DNA from: Corallococcus sp. CA053C
GTDB taxonomy: Bacteria > Myxococcota > Myxococcia > Myxococcales > Myxococcaceae
Length of the DNA stretch: 58,265 nt
NCBI RefSeq assembly: GCF_003611675.1
Contig: NZ_RAWA01000016.1
Location: 1 to 58,265 of the forward strand
Direction: 5' to 3'
Shown here piece by piece: positions 8,103 through 17,761 of this stretch (positions are counted from its first letter, which is position 1; every line of letters starts with the position of its first letter). A model generated the notes under the pieces. That model had not been told where the DNA came from. It ran no database searches and saw only the letters and a program-made list of their open reading frames with translations. A program made the position numbers and the translations under genes.

Positions 8103-9584
8103 TCAGGGCGCAGAAGCCCCGCCGCCGTCCGGACCTCCGGGCGGTGGGTCCTTCAGGTCCGCGGCGCTCGTGGGCAGGTCCTCCACGGCGCTCGCGGAGA
8201 CCTCCAGCAGGTCCGGCCCGGAGCCGCGCGCATAGAGCCGCTCCTCCTGCTCCGGCACCGCGTTGCCCAGCCACAGTCGCGCCAGCTCCTTCCCGTCCGC
8301 GTCGCGCAGCACCACGCTCCGGGACGCGTCGCCGATGCCGTAGCGCTCCCACCGCTTCACATTCGCCTCACCGAACGCGGCGGCCTTCAGCGCTTCGAGC
8401 GTGCCCAGGAGCTTCACCACGCGGAAGTGCCGCGCGCGTCCCCCGTCGGGACCCTCCACCTGCCACGCGTCGGTGCCGCCGTCCGAGGCCGAACCCCGCG
8501 TCACCACCACGGGCGCGGTCTTGCCTCCAGGATGGAACTCCAGCCGCCGCACGGCGTCGCGCGGGAACGAAAGCACGCGCCGGTCCTTCAGCTCCGGCAC
8601 GCCGACGTCCAGCGTCATCAGCGCGCGCTCCTCCACCTCCGCCAGCGTTGAGCGCGAGCCTTGCTCGCGCAGCGCGTAGACCACCGATGCACCCTCGCGA
8701 GTCACCTGGGACAGCCGCACGCGGATGGGCTCGCCGGAAGAAGGAACGAAGCGCGCATCCACGACGGGCGCCTCCAGGCCGAGCGCCTTCCGCTGAGCGG
8801 GAGAGTCCTCGGGGAACGACAGGGCCAGCTGTCCTGCGAACGCGGTGATCAGGTCCGTCACGCGGCTGGCGTTCGCGCGCGTCGGCTCCGGCTTCACCAG
8901 CCGCCACGTCTTGCCATCCACGTCGCGCGTCAACTGGTACGCATGGGCCTTCGCCGTCACCTCGATGGACTGGAGCGACGCGGCGTCCAGCGGCCCCAGG
9001 AACTCCTTGGCGCGCAGCTCGAACGGGCCCTTGTCGAGCGCCCACCGCACGGCGCCCTCGGCCGCGTAGACGGTCGTGTCTCCCTCGCGGCGCACGTACA
9101 CGGATCCGTCGAAGGGGTTCTCCTCGCCACCCGACAGCGTCACGGTGCGCTGCCGCGACGGATCCTCCGCTCCGCCGCCGCTCGCGTCCGGGACATAGGC
9201 CCGCGCCGTCACGGTGAAGGTGGGCGACGTGAGGCCGTACTTCTTCAGCTCCGCGTCCGACGGCGAGGCGTTCACCGTGGCCTTGAACTTCGCCGTGGTG
9301 AGCTGCTGCACCAGCGCCTCCACCGCGTACGGATCCGCCTTCGCCTCCACGGGGGCGGTGAGCCGCCAGCCCTCGGGAGTCCGCTCCAGCTCCGTGGTGG
9401 CGCCCCGAGCCTTCACCGTCAGGTGCGTGAAGACGGGGGCCGCCTGGGGCGCGGCCCCACGAGCCGGCTCCACGGCCTCCGCTCCGAAGATCTTCGGAGG
9501 CGCGGGGGGCTTCTCCGCATCCCGAGAACACGCCCACGGCCCCAGCACCGCGAGCCCGAGCACCACGAACCCAGAAGTCCTCAC
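8103..9584 (-). CDS. DUF4340 family exported protein
   Basis: A 493-residue protein of the DUF4340 type, which commonly accompanies GldG-like ABC transporters. It starts with a hydrophobic signal segment ending in WAC (Cys19). The lipobox is imperfect, so it may be membrane-anchored. The repeated strand-rich modules, such as KKYGLTSPTFTVTARAY and RWERYGIGDASRSVVLRD, are typical of the family. The GTG start at 9584 overlaps the stop of the upstream GldG-like gene by four bases, so the two are translationally coupled. It probably works outside the cytoplasmic membrane with that transporter. The biochemical role of the family is unknown. Confidence 0.82.
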   Translation of the reverse strand: MRTSGFVVLGLAVLGPWACSRDAEKPPAPPKIFGAEAVEPARGAAPQAAPVFTHLTVKARGATTELERTPEGWRLTAPVEAKADPYAVEALVQQLTTAKFKATVNASPSDAELKKYGLTSPTFTVTARAYVPDASGGGAEDPSRQRTVTLSGGEENPFDGSVYVRREGDTTVYAAEGAVRWALDKGPFELRAKEFLGPLDAASLQSIEVTAKAHAYQLTRDVDGKTWRLVKPEPTRANASRVTDLITAFAGQLALSFPEDSPAQRKALGLEAPVVDARFVPSSGEPIRVRLSQVTREGASVVYALREQGSRSTLAEVEERALMTLDVGVPELKDRRVLSFPRDAVRRLEFHPGGKTAPVVVTRGSASDGGTDAWQVEGPDGGRARHFRVVKLLGTLEALKAAAFGEANVKRWERYGIGDASRSVVLRDADGKELARLWLGNAVPEQEERLYARGSGPDLLEVSASAVEDLPTSAADLKDPPPGGPDGGGASAP

Positions 9585-11149
9585 CGGTCCCTCCGCGACA
9601 GCCAGACAGCGAGCCCCACGCCCAGCAGCGTCAGGGGAAGCAGGTCGGTGGCGACGAAGCGCAGCAGCTGGATCTGCCCTCGCCCCAGCTCCAGCGTGGA
9701 CGTCTCGCGGTTCGGCGGGCGCAGGGTGATCTTCTCCGCCTGATGGGACGCCCAGCCCAGGGCGTTCATCACCAGGTTGCGGTTGGGCTCATGGCCCCAG
9801 TTCGGATCCAGCAGCAGCTCCGAGTCCCCCATCACCACCAGCCGCGCCTCGTCGAAGCGCCTGTGGTCCGCCCCGCGCGTGTCCCGCGACGCGGCGGCCA
9901 CGAGCGTGAGCTGTCCCATCTTCTCGCCATCGGACGGGGTGGTGTCCTCCTGGGGCCGCGTCTCCACCCAGGCATAGGGCGACGTGAGCAGCACGGGCTC
10001 CACCTTCACGCCGGGCAGGAAGCCCTCGCGGAACAACGTGAGGCTGCGCACGGTGGGCAGCTGCACGTTGAAGGCGCGCTCCTGCAGGGGGCGGGTGATG
10101 ACGTGCTTGCCGAAGAAGTTCGACACGAGGACGAACGGGTTGCCCGCGTTGAACTGCGAGTCCGCCACCACGCCGTCGTCCACCTGCACGCCGTAGTCCG
10201 CGAGGAACAGGCCCAGCCCGTCCGTCGTGCCCGCGTCGGTGAAGTACAGGAGCCGGCCGCCCTCGCCCAGGTAGGTGCGCAGGGCCGCCACTTCCGGAGC
10301 CGTGTAGTCCTCCTTCGCCCCCGCGATGATCAGCAGCCCCGCGTCGCGAGGCACCTCCTTGAGGCCCAGGAGGTTGAGGGGCTCGGGGCGATAGCCCTCG
10401 CGCAGCAGTTGCCGCCGCAGCTCCGACAGCCCGTCGCCCGGGCCCCGGGGACCGTTCGGCGTCTCCAGCGGCCACTCGCCATGCCCTTCAAGGACGTACA
10501 CCTTCTGCGTGCCCGCCGCTTCCAGCTGGAGCAGGGCGTTGGTCAGCTCCTGTTCGAAGGGGAGGGGCAGGATGGTGTGGGGCGCATCCTCGCTGTCGCC
10601 GCGCGAGACGACGACCAGCGTCTGGCCGTCCTTGAGCTGGTACCTCGCGGCCAGGGCGGGCTCGCGGTGCGGATCCGCGAACGCGTAGTGGAACGTCTCG
10701 GGCGCCGCCTCGTGGTAGCGCCGGAACAGCTCCTCCAGCTCGCCATAGGACGGGTGCGTGGGCGGGATGAGCGCCAGCGCATGGGCCGGCTCCTTCAGGC
10801 CCGCGAGCGTCTCGCGCGTCTGCGGCGCGAGCGAGAAGATGTGCTCCCGCGTCAGGTCGAAGCGCCGGTTCTTCTGGAACGCGAGGACGTTGAGGGCCAC
10901 CAGCACGCCCAGCGCCAGCAGCGTGGTGAGCACGGTGGATGCGAGGAACCGCCCCGTGCGGCGCGAGCCCGCGCGCCCCAGCTCCCGACGGTGCGAGACG
11001 ACGTAGTCCGCGAGCATCACGGCGCCCAGCACCGCCTTGCCCACGGCGAGCGGCACGCTGCCGGACGTGAGGAACAGCGTGAAGGGACTGGACAGCAGGA
11101 GCATGAGGCCGATGGCCCCTTGCACACGGGAGATGTGGGTCGCTCTCAT
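9581..11149 (-). CDS. GldG-like ABC transporter accessory membrane protein
   Basis: A 522-residue protein with the GldG / ABC_transp_aux domain. Three N-terminal hydrophobic segments (about residues 12-86) lead to a large extracytoplasmic domain. That domain contains VYVLEGHGEWPLETP, LLIIAGAKEDYT and VMGDSELLLDPNW, typical of the family. A single helix follows near the C-terminus, ending in RRDR. The ATG at 11149 lies two bases after the permease stop. With the neighbouring permease and ATPase it forms a complex similar to Bacteroidetes GldA/GldF/GldG. In proteobacteria the same gene set is widespread and has no proven role in gliding. Confidence 0.85.
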   Translation of the reverse strand: MRATHISRVQGAIGLMLLLSSPFTLFLTSGSVPLAVGKAVLGAVMLADYVVSHRRELGRAGSRRTGRFLASTVLTTLLALGVLVALNVLAFQKNRRFDLTREHIFSLAPQTRETLAGLKEPAHALALIPPTHPSYGELEELFRRYHEAAPETFHYAFADPHREPALAARYQLKDGQTLVVVSRGDSEDAPHTILPLPFEQELTNALLQLEAAGTQKVYVLEGHGEWPLETPNGPRGPGDGLSELRRQLLREGYRPEPLNLLGLKEVPRDAGLLIIAGAKEDYTAPEVAALRTYLGEGGRLLYFTDAGTTDGLGLFLADYGVQVDDGVVADSQFNAGNPFVLVSNFFGKHVITRPLQERAFNVQLPTVRSLTLFREGFLPGVKVEPVLLTSPYAWVETRPQEDTTPSDGEKMGQLTLVAAASRDTRGADHRRFDEARLVVMGDSELLLDPNWGHEPNRNLVMNALGWASHQAEKITLRPPNRETSTLELGRGQIQLLRFVATDLLPLTLLGVGLAVWLSRRDR

Positions 11150-11151
11150 GG

Positions 11152-11955
11152 TCACGCGTAGCGCTGCGCTTCCACCGCGCGGAGGGTGAGCAGCAGTGAG
11201 AACAGGATGACGGATGCGAAGAAAACCAGCGCCTGCACCTCCAGGACGCCCTGGATCATCCCCTGCAACTGGGTGTCGAAGGACAGGTAGCTCAAGAACG
11301 AGCGCAGCGGCTCCTCCGTGGACTGGGCCACGGCGCGCAGGAGCATCCACGGCAGCAGCACGGTGAAGGTGAGGAAGGCCGCCAGCATCTGGCTCTCCGT
11401 CAGCGCGGAGATGAACAGGCCCACCGCCATGCAGGTGGCGCCCCAGAGGAGCACCGCCCCGTAGCCCAGGAGCACCGTGGGCCACTCCAACGCGGGCCCG
11501 GACGCGCTCGAGCCCACCACCGACAGCATCAACGGGAACACCAGCGTCAGTCCCAGCGTGACGAAGATGAGGCCCAGGCCTCCCAGGTACTTGCCCAGCA
11601 CGATGTCCACCGGCCGCACCGGCGTCGTCAGCAGGAGCACGAACGTCTTCTGCCGCTTCTCCTCCGCGAACAGCCGCATGGACAGGAAGGGCGCGACGAA
11701 GAGCGTGATGATCAGCACCACGCCCCACAGCTGCACCACCACGCCGTCGGTGAGGTTGCGGTAGACGACCGAGTCCGCCGGCAGCTTGCTCCAGCCGTGC
11801 TCCCGCGCCAGCGCCTGCACCTGCTGGAACTGCTCCAGCAGGCTGACGAAGAAGAACGACGAGAGCGCCGCCATCGCCGTGAACACGACGTAGGCCCACG
11901 GGGTGGTGAAGGCGACGGCCAGCTCCTTGCGGGCAATGGCCAGGGCGGTGCGCAT
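11152..11955 (-). CDS. ABC transporter permease (GldF-like, ABC-2 family)
   Basis: A 267-residue integral membrane protein with about six hydrophobic segments. It begins [12 protein letters not shown], the usual start of ABC-2 permeases. The motif [20 protein letters not shown], followed by [14 protein letters not shown], is characteristic of GldF-like permeases. The ATG at 11955 follows the ATPase stop by about 35 bases and is preferred over longer in-frame starts that add non-conserved sequence. It pairs with the ATPase encoded upstream and with the GldG-like and DUF4340 genes downstream in one leftward operon. The transported substrate is unknown. Confidence 0.88.
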   Translation of the reverse strand: MRTALAIARKELAVAFTTPWAYVVFTAMAALSSFFFVSLLEQFQQVQALAREHGWSKLPADSVVYRNLTDGVVVQLWGVVLIITLFVAPFLSMRLFAEEKRQKTFVLLLTTPVRPVDIVLGKYLGGLGLIFVTLGLTLVFPLMLSVVGSSASGPALEWPTVLLGYGAVLLWGATCMAVGLFISALTESQMLAAFLTFTVLLPWMLLRAVAQSTEEPLRSFLSYLSFDTQLQGMIQGVLEVQALVFFASVILFSLLLTLRAVEAQRYA

Positions 11956-11990
11956 GCGGAGGGAATCCTCGAAGGGGGAAGGGGAGGCGC

Positions 11991-12734
11991 TCAGGCGGCG
12001 GTCAGCTTGATGAAGACTTCTTCCAGCGAGGCGTGCTCCGCCTGGCCATGGGACGTCGCGAGCGTGGCGATGGCTTCGTGGGCCACCACGCGGCCCTGGT
12101 GGAGGATGAGCACCGTCTCGCACGTCATGGTGACCTCCGGGAGGATGTGCGTGGACAAGAGCACCGTGTGCCTGCCCGCCAGGCTCCGGATCAACGCGCG
12201 CAGCTCCGCGCGCTGCGTGGGATCCAACCCCTCCGTGGGCTCGTCGAGGATGAGCACCGGCGGCGAGCCGAGCAGCGCCTGCGCGATGCCCACGCGCTGC
12301 TGGTAGCCCTTGGACAGGTTCTGGATGACGCGCCCCATGACGTCGCTCACGCCGGTGAGCCCCGCCACGCGCTCCACCTCCGCCTTCACGCCGTGGCCGG
12401 GCACCTGCTTGAGCGCGGCGACGAACGTCAGGTAGCCGTGCACCGTCAGCTCCGGGTACAGCGGCGGCGTCTCCGGCAGGTAGCCGATGCGCCGTTTGAC
12501 CTCCATCGGGTGCGTGGACACGTCGAAGCCGGCCACCTTCACGCTGCCCCCGGAGGGCGGCAGGAAGCCGGTGAGGATCTTCATCGTGGTGGACTTGCCC
12601 GCGCCGTTGGGCCCGAGGAAGCCGAGCAGCTCCCCCTCACCCACGGTGAAGGACACGTCGTGGATGGCCACGCGATCGCGGTAGCGCCGGGTGAGGTTGC
12701 GCACCTCGATGATGGGATTCTCGGTGATTGGCAT
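11991..12734 (-). CDS. ABC transporter ATP-binding protein (GldA-like)
   Basis: A 247-residue ABC ATPase of the ABC-2 exporter class. The Walker A motif is GPNGAGKST (about residues 40-48). The Q-loop region is [15 protein letters not shown], the signature is [13 protein letters not shown], Walker B is [13 protein letters not shown], and the H-loop is LLSTHILPE. It is the first gene of a four-gene leftward operon (ATPase, permease, GldG-like, DUF4340). Only 42 bases separate its ATG from the divergently read aspartokinase gene, so the two promoters must be packed into or overlap those bases. Confidence 0.95.
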   Translation of the reverse strand: MPITENPIIEVRNLTRRYRDRVAIHDVSFTVGEGELLGFLGPNGAGKSTTMKILTGFLPPSGGSVKVAGFDVSTHPMEVKRRIGYLPETPPLYPELTVHGYLTFVAALKQVPGHGVKAEVERVAGLTGVSDVMGRVIQNLSKGYQQRVGIAQALLGSPPVLILDEPTEGLDPTQRAELRALIRSLAGRHTVLLSTHILPEVTMTCETVLILHQGRVVAHEAIATLATSHGQAEHASLEEVFIKLTAA

Positions 12735-12776
12735 GCGCGGGGGCGGACTTTACACTGCCCGGGAAGCGAGGCGCGG

Positions 12777-13970
12777 ATGCCAATCGTGGTGCAGAAGTAC
12801 GGCGGCTCATCGGTCGCCGACGTGGAGAAGCTTGGCAAGGTCGCCCGTCGCGTGAAGGAGAAGCGGGACTCGGGCTACCAGGTGGTGGTGGTGGTCAGCG
12901 CCATGGGCGACACCACGGACGAGCTGCTGGCGCTCGCCAAGGGCGTGTCGGCGGACCCGCCAAGGCGCGAGCTGGACATGCTGCTGACGTGCGGCGAGCG
13001 CATCTCCATGGCGCTCTTGTCCATGGCGCTCCAGGAGCACGGCGTGCCGGCCATCAGCTTCACCGGCAGCCAGAGCGGCATCATCACCAACGACGCGCAC
13101 GCGCAGGCGCGCATCGTGGAGGTGCGCCCCTACCGCATCCAGGAGGAGCTGGCGAACGGCAAGGTCGTCATCGTCGCGGGCTACCAGGGTGTCTCCTTCA
13201 AGAAGGAGGTGACGACGCTGGGGCGCGGCGGCTCGGACACCACCGCCGTGGCACTGGCGGCGGCGCTGGAGGCGGAGGCGTGTGAAATCTATTCAGACGT
13301 GGACGGCGTCTTCAGCGCGGATCCGCGCGTGGTGCCGGACGCCCGCAAGCTGGAGGCCCTGAGCTACGACGAGATGCAGGAGCTGGCGAGCGCCGGCGCC
13401 AAGGTGCTCAACGCCCAGGCCGTGGAGTGGGCCAAGGCGCGCGGCATCACCATCCTCGCGCGCACCGCGCACGGCCAGGGCACTGGCACCGCCGTGCAGG
13501 AGCTGGCCGTGCCCACCGACAGCCGCATCAAGGGCGTGACGGCCGACGCGGAGATGGCGGTGCTCGTCGCCGGGCCTGACGTGGCCCTGGAAGAGCTGCT
13601 GGAGTTCCTGGACGCGCGCGCCGTGCGCGGCCGCACGCTCGCGCATGACGGGCTGCCGGGTGCACCGGGGCGCACGTTCCTCGCGGTGCCGCTCGCGGAC
13701 GTGCACGGCCCGGAGGCGCTCCAGCGGGAGCTGGCCACGCGCTTCGGCCCGGCGGTGGAGTGGCGGGACGGCTGGGGCACCGTCACCTGCGTTGGCGTGG
13801 GCCTCAACGCGGACTGGGTGCCCCTGCGAAAGGCCCTGGCGGCGGCCGAGGGCCTGTCTGCCCGGGTGCATGCCGTGAGCACCTCTCCCTTGCAGGTGAC
13901 GCTGCTGGTGGACAAGTCCCACCTGAAGCCGCTGACGGCGAGGCTGCACCGGGAACTGCTGGGTACCTGA
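12777..13970 (+). CDS. lysC: aspartate kinase
   Basis: This enzyme phosphorylates L-aspartate at its beta-carboxyl, the first step toward lysine, diaminopimelate, methionine and threonine. The 397-residue length fits the monofunctional class. The N-terminal kinase signature [13 protein letters not shown] and the [13 protein letters not shown] segment are present. The ATP-site region is [17 protein letters not shown] followed by [12 protein letters not shown]. Two ACT domains, used for allosteric feedback by lysine or threonine, occupy about 265-397. The ATG at 12777 has GAGG a few bases upstream. In-frame upstream sequence belongs to the antisense strand of the ABC ATPase and is not part of the gene. 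It stands alone, without asd or dapA beside it. Confidence 0.95.
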   Translation: MPIVVQKYGGSSVADVEKLGKVARRVKEKRDSGYQVVVVVSAMGDTTDELLALAKGVSADPPRRELDMLLTCGERISMALLSMALQEHGVPAISFTGSQSGIITNDAHAQARIVEVRPYRIQEELANGKVVIVAGYQGVSFKKEVTTLGRGGSDTTAVALAAALEAEACEIYSDVDGVFSADPRVVPDARKLEALSYDEMQELASAGAKVLNAQAVEWAKARGITILARTAHGQGTGTAVQELAVPTDSRIKGVTADAEMAVLVAGPDVALEELLEFLDARAVRGRTLAHDGLPGAPGRTFLAVPLADVHGPEALQRELATRFGPAVEWRDGWGTVTCVGVGLNADWVPLRKALAAAEGLSARVHAVSTSPLQVTLLVDKSHLKPLTARLHRELLGT

Positions 13971-14136
13971 CAGCCCGCGCCCCACGGATGTTCGCTGATC
14001 CGGCCACTTGCGCGGCTGCGTGGACAGACGCGCGGTGGAAGTGTCGAACTTTTGTGCCCATGAGGGGCAGGGTGCTTCCCTCCCAGGAGTCCATGCCTAC
14101 CCTCCGCTCCTGAACACCGGGGTGGAGGGTGGGTCA

Positions 14137-16719
14137 ATGGGACAGGGTCGTCGGTGGTTGGGACTGGGAGCGGTGTTGGCGCTCCTGGTGACGGGCGCGG
14201 CGGGATGCAAGGACTCGGGTCCTGCCCCCGGTACGCCTCCTCCCGGCGATCGCCATGATGATCCCCCGCTGAACAACGATGACGCGGGCGTGAACCCCGC
14301 CACGGACGGCGGCGTCGTCGTGCCCGAATACGACGCGGGCATCCCGGACGACCCCGACGAGACGCTGCCGGACGGAGGCACCTCGCTGCCCGCGCGCGAC
14401 GCGGACGCGGTGCACAAGGAGAACCAGAGAAAGGGGACCGCCAACTGGCGCATCACGAAGAACGCCAACCAGCGTGAGATCGAGGGCTATCCGCTCCAGG
14501 CCACGTTGACGCAGGGCGAGTCGCTGCGCGTGGCGGTGTCCCTGTCGGAGGCGAAGAGCTTCACGTGGTTCGTCTACCGCATGGGCTACTACGGCGGCCT
14601 GGGCGCCCGCGAGCTTGCGCGCGGCGGCCCGGTGAAGGGCACGCGGCAGGCGGACTGCCCGGCGGACCTGACGACGGGCCTCATCGCCTGCGGGTGGTCC
14701 CCCACGCTGGAGATCCCCATCGGGAAGGACTGGGTCCGCGGCGTGTACGTGGTGAAGCTCGTGCGCGAGGATCAGCCGTCGCGCTACGTGCCCTTCTTCG
14801 TCCGCGACGCCAACCCGCGCTCCGAGGTCGCGGTGCTCATCCCCACCGCCACCTGGGCGGCGTACAACACCTGGGGCGGCACCAGCCTCTACGATGATCA
14901 GAAGGGCGTGATGAAGTCGCACGGCGTCACCCGCGCCTTCCAGTCCTCGTATGACCGGCCCTACTACCGGGCCCAGGGCACCGGCGGCCTGATGACGGAC
15001 GACCTCAGCCTGGTGACGTGGCTGGAGTCGCAGGACCTGGACGTGGGCTACTTCACGGACGAGGACCTGGACCAGAGCTACGACTTCCTGCGCGGCGCGA
15101 AGGTGTTCGTGATGTCCGGGCACGACGAGTACTGGTCGTCGAAGCAGCGCGACCACGCGGACCGTGCGCTGTCGGAGGGCCGGTCGCTCCTGAACCTGGG
15201 CGCGAACAACGCCTACTGGCAGGTGCGCCTCGAGCCCGCGGCGGACGGCCGGGAGCGCCGGATCGTCACCTGCTACAAGGGCCACGCGGAGGATCCGTAC
15301 AAGGATCAGCGCAGGACGGTGAAGTTCCGCGACCTGCCCGCGCCCCGCCCGGAGAACGCGCTGCTGGGCGTGCAGTTCGCCGCGCGCTGGCACCAGTGGC
15401 CCTTCCCCACGGTCATCACCGCGCCGGACCACTGGGCCTTCGCCGGCACCGGGCTCAAGCAGGGCGACACGCTGTGGATGGCCAACGGCTACGAAGTGGA
15501 TCAGCTGGTGAGCAACGGCCGTCAGCCTTCGGGTGTGGACGTGCTCGCTGAGTCCCCCTCGCTGTCGCTCCAGGGCGGCTTCGGCTTCTCGCACATGGTG
15601 GTGCGCAAGCAGGGCGACGCGTACGTGTTCTCCTCGGGCGGCATCGACTTCGTGCAGAAGCTGGCCGGGGTGGGGGACCGCGTGCCGGATGCCCGCGCGG
15701 GCCGCATCGTTGCCAACGTGCTCTACAAGGCGCTGGGCCGGAAGGTGCCGGACGACCTGGTGAAGTTCCAGCCGCCCACGCAGCCCCAGGCCCAGGGCCC
15801 GTTCGCGCAGGCCGTGCACACGGTGGCGGGCGAGCCCGGCAGGCGCTGCCACTCGGACGGCCGGGTGGCGTCGGACGCGCTGGGCGCGCCGCTCGCGGTC
15901 GCGGTGCTGCCGGACGGCGGCTGGGCGGTGGCGGACGCGCTGGGCAACGCCGTCAAGCGCGTGTCGGCGGACGGGAAGATCCGCACGGTGCTCAACAACC
16001 TCTCGGGCCCCATGGGCATCGCCGCGGACGCGCTGGGCAACATCTACGTGTCCGACACGGAGAACGCCCTCATCCGTCGCATCTCCGCGGACGGCAAGGC
16101 GGACGTGTTCGCGGGCACCACCTTCGGCTACCAGGACGGGCCCGCCCTCGCGGCGGCCTTCAACCAGCCCACGGGGCTGTCCTTCACGCCGGATGGCACG
16201 GGGCTGCTCGTCGCGGACATGAACAACAGCGTCATCCGCCGCATCGACCTGGTGACGCCCGGCAACCCGGTGACGACGCTCCAGGGGGACTGGCTCTACC
16301 GGCCCTCCGCGGCGGTCCAGGCGGCGGACGGCACCCTCTACGTCGTGGAGAGCGGCATGGCGCGGGTGGTGCGCGTGCGCGACGGCGTCACGTCCGTGAT
16401 GACGGGCTCCACGCCCGGCTTCCGCGACGGAGATCCGAAGGACGCCCAGCTCCTGCCCTACCTGGGCCTCGCGCTGCTGCCGGACGGTTCGCTCGCGGTG
16501 TCCGACCCCGGCAACTACCGCGTGCGCCGCCTCGTGTTCAACGCGGCCGGTGAGCCGGAGAAGCTGACCACGCTCGCGGGCAGCGGCCGCTACGGCCACG
16601 CGGATGGCCCGGGCAGGGATGCCCAGTTGGTGCTGCCCGCGGGGCTCGCGGTGGGGCCGGACGGCACGCTGTACGTGGCGGACGCGGGCAACTCGCTCCT
16701 GCGCGCCATCACGCCCTGA
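14137..16719 (+). CDS. lipoprotein: N,N-dimethylformamidase-like domain fused to NHL propeller
   Basis: An 860-residue predicted lipoprotein with signal ending GAAGC (Cys24) and an Asp/Pro-rich linker to about residue 100. Residues about 105-540 resemble the large-subunit-like domain of N,N-dimethylformamidase. Signs are GTANWRI, FVYRMGYYGGLGAR near 145, and the YNTWGGTSLY and MSGHDEYWS segments. Residues about 560-860 are NHL repeats forming a six-bladed propeller, with recurring units such as GIAADALGNIYVSDTEN and GLAVGPDGTLYVADAGN. The ATG at 14137 follows GGAGG. Hydrolase activity is only inferred from the fold, since key residues were not verified. The protein probably sits on the cell surface or in the periplasm, where the propeller may bind a polymer or partner. 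Confidence 0.78.
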   Translation: MGQGRRWLGLGAVLALLVTGAAGCKDSGPAPGTPPPGDRHDDPPLNNDDAGVNPATDGGVVVPEYDAGIPDDPDETLPDGGTSLPARDADAVHKENQRKGTANWRITKNANQREIEGYPLQATLTQGESLRVAVSLSEAKSFTWFVYRMGYYGGLGARELARGGPVKGTRQADCPADLTTGLIACGWSPTLEIPIGKDWVRGVYVVKLVREDQPSRYVPFFVRDANPRSEVAVLIPTATWAAYNTWGGTSLYDDQKGVMKSHGVTRAFQSSYDRPYYRAQGTGGLMTDDLSLVTWLESQDLDVGYFTDEDLDQSYDFLRGAKVFVMSGHDEYWSSKQRDHADRALSEGRSLLNLGANNAYWQVRLEPAADGRERRIVTCYKGHAEDPYKDQRRTVKFRDLPAPRPENALLGVQFAARWHQWPFPTVITAPDHWAFAGTGLKQGDTLWMANGYEVDQLVSNGRQPSGVDVLAESPSLSLQGGFGFSHMVVRKQGDAYVFSSGGIDFVQKLAGVGDRVPDARAGRIVANVLYKALGRKVPDDLVKFQPPTQPQAQGPFAQAVHTVAGEPGRRCHSDGRVASDALGAPLAVAVLPDGGWAVADALGNAVKRVSADGKIRTVLNNLSGPMGIAADALGNIYVSDTENALIRRISADGKADVFAGTTFGYQDGPALAAAFNQPTGLSFTPDGTGLLVADMNNSVIRRIDLVTPGNPVTTLQGDWLYRPSAAVQAADGTLYVVESGMARVVRVRDGVTSVMTGSTPGFRDGDPKDAQLLPYLGLALLPDGSLAVSDPGNYRVRRLVFNAAGEPEKLTTLAGSGRYGHADGPGRDAQLVLPAGLAVGPDGTLYVADAGNSLLRAITP

Positions 16720-16745
16720 GGCGCTGATCCGCGCGGATCAGCGCC
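16720..16745. terminator. perfect 26-base palindrome between convergent genes
   Basis: A perfect palindrome, half-site GGCGCTGATCCGC, starts directly after the stop of the rightward propeller gene and includes the stop codon of the leftward DnaC-like gene (16738-16740). It would form a strong hairpin in both transcripts, so it is likely a shared bidirectional terminator. No T-tract follows on either side. Confidence 0.6.
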
Positions 16746-17694
16746 CGGGGTTGCGCATCCCGCCCATCGGCGGAGGCGCGTCCATCTCCTGCCGCGTGCG
16801 CCGCCGGTCCGGGGTGTCGCGCGGCAGCTCCACGAAGCTGCACATCTCACACAGCCGGCTGTAGATGCGCTCGCCCACGCGCTCGCGCAGCAGCTCCGCG
16901 TCCTTCATCGCCGTGCGCGCGTCGTCGGTGGCGCGGTAGCCCGTGGGCGCGGTGCTGCGCGCGCCCTTGCGCTCCGGCTCCAGCGAATAGTTCGTCGCGA
17001 ACAGGGTGGTGCGGCCCGCGTTGTAGCGCCGGGCGATCAGCTCATCGAGCGTCTCCATCTCGAAGGGGCTGCCGCGGCCCTTGCCCAGCTCGTCGATGGC
17101 GAGCACCTCCACCTCCGACAGCGGCCCGATGATCTCTCCGCCGCTCTTGCCGTCCTGGAACCCGCGCCGGATGGTCGCGTACAGGAGGGAGATCTCCACG
17201 TACCGGGCCCGCACGCCCATCTCCAGCACCAGGTGCGCGAGCGTCGCCGCCAAGAGGTGTGTCTTGCCCGTGCCCACCGGGCCGCTCAGCACGTAGCCCT
17301 TGTTGGTGGCGGCCTTCACGTACTGGTGGGCGAAGTGCATCGCCACGCCGCGGCCCCGGTCCTGCGCCTCGTTGAAGGGGCGGTAGTTGTCGAACGACGC
17401 GTGCGCCATGACGCCCGGCATCTGCACGTCGTTGTAGAGCGCCACGCGCTTGCGCCGCAGCGTGCACATGCACGGCTCCAGCACCTCGTACATCCGCGCG
17501 CCCACCTTCTTGCTGAAGGTGCCTTCCTTCTCCACGAGGATGTGCCCGCGCCCGCCGCACACCGGGCAGTTCTCCGAGCAGGGACACACCCGCGCCGACG
17601 CGAGCTCACCGCGCCGCTCGATGAGGTACGTCCGCCCGCTGCACTCCCCGCAAGCCTCGCCGTTCGCCTTGGCAGCCATCTGGCGCCCAGCCAT
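16738..17694 (-). CDS. DnaC/IstB-like AAA+ ATPase with N-terminal zinc cluster
   Basis: A 318-residue ATPase of the helicase-loader type (DnaC/DnaI/IstB). The first 80 residues carry paired cysteines (CGEC, CPC, CPVCGG, CMC), so a zinc-binding module precedes the ATPase. Walker A is GPVGTGKTHLL at about 138-148. Walker B is VLAIDELGKG, and sensor 1 lies in TTLFATNYS. It probably loads the replicative helicase DnaB, since no transposase is nearby that would suggest an IstB role. The ATG at 17694 gives this length, and a second ATG at 17679 is possible. It lies 67 bases downstream of an unrecognised gene on the same strand. Confidence 0.85.
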   Translation of the reverse strand: MAGRQMAAKANGEACGECSGRTYLIERRGELASARVCPCSENCPVCGGRGHILVEKEGTFSKKVGARMYEVLEPCMCTLRRKRVALYNDVQMPGVMAHASFDNYRPFNEAQDRGRGVAMHFAHQYVKAATNKGYVLSGPVGTGKTHLLAATLAHLVLEMGVRARYVEISLLYATIRRGFQDGKSGGEIIGPLSEVEVLAIDELGKGRGSPFEMETLDELIARRYNAGRTTLFATNYSLEPERKGARSTAPTGYRATDDARTAMKDAELLRERVGERIYSRLCEMCSFVELPRDTPDRRRTRQEMDAPPPMGGMRNPGR

Positions 17695-17703
17695 ACCACC
17701 GCC

Positions 17704-17753
17704 GCCCCTGTCCGTCAGCCTGCTGAACTTTCGTTCAGGCGTGCGGCAGGGGC
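17704..17753 (-). other. imperfect inverted repeat between the two leftward genes
   Basis: Almost the whole 67-base gap is a long imperfect hairpin. Outer arms are GCCCCTG/CAGGGGC and inner arms CTGAAC/GTTCAG around a TTTC loop. It lies in the leader of the DnaC-like gene and could act as an attenuator, an RNA-processing site or an operator. Confidence 0.45.
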
Positions 17754-17761
17754 CCAACCCC

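Noticed and set aside
14134-16599. A long leftward open frame opposite the NHL/amidase-like gene
   Set aside because: It is a composition-driven shadow; the rightward frame has signal peptide, conserved motifs and a ribosome-binding site.
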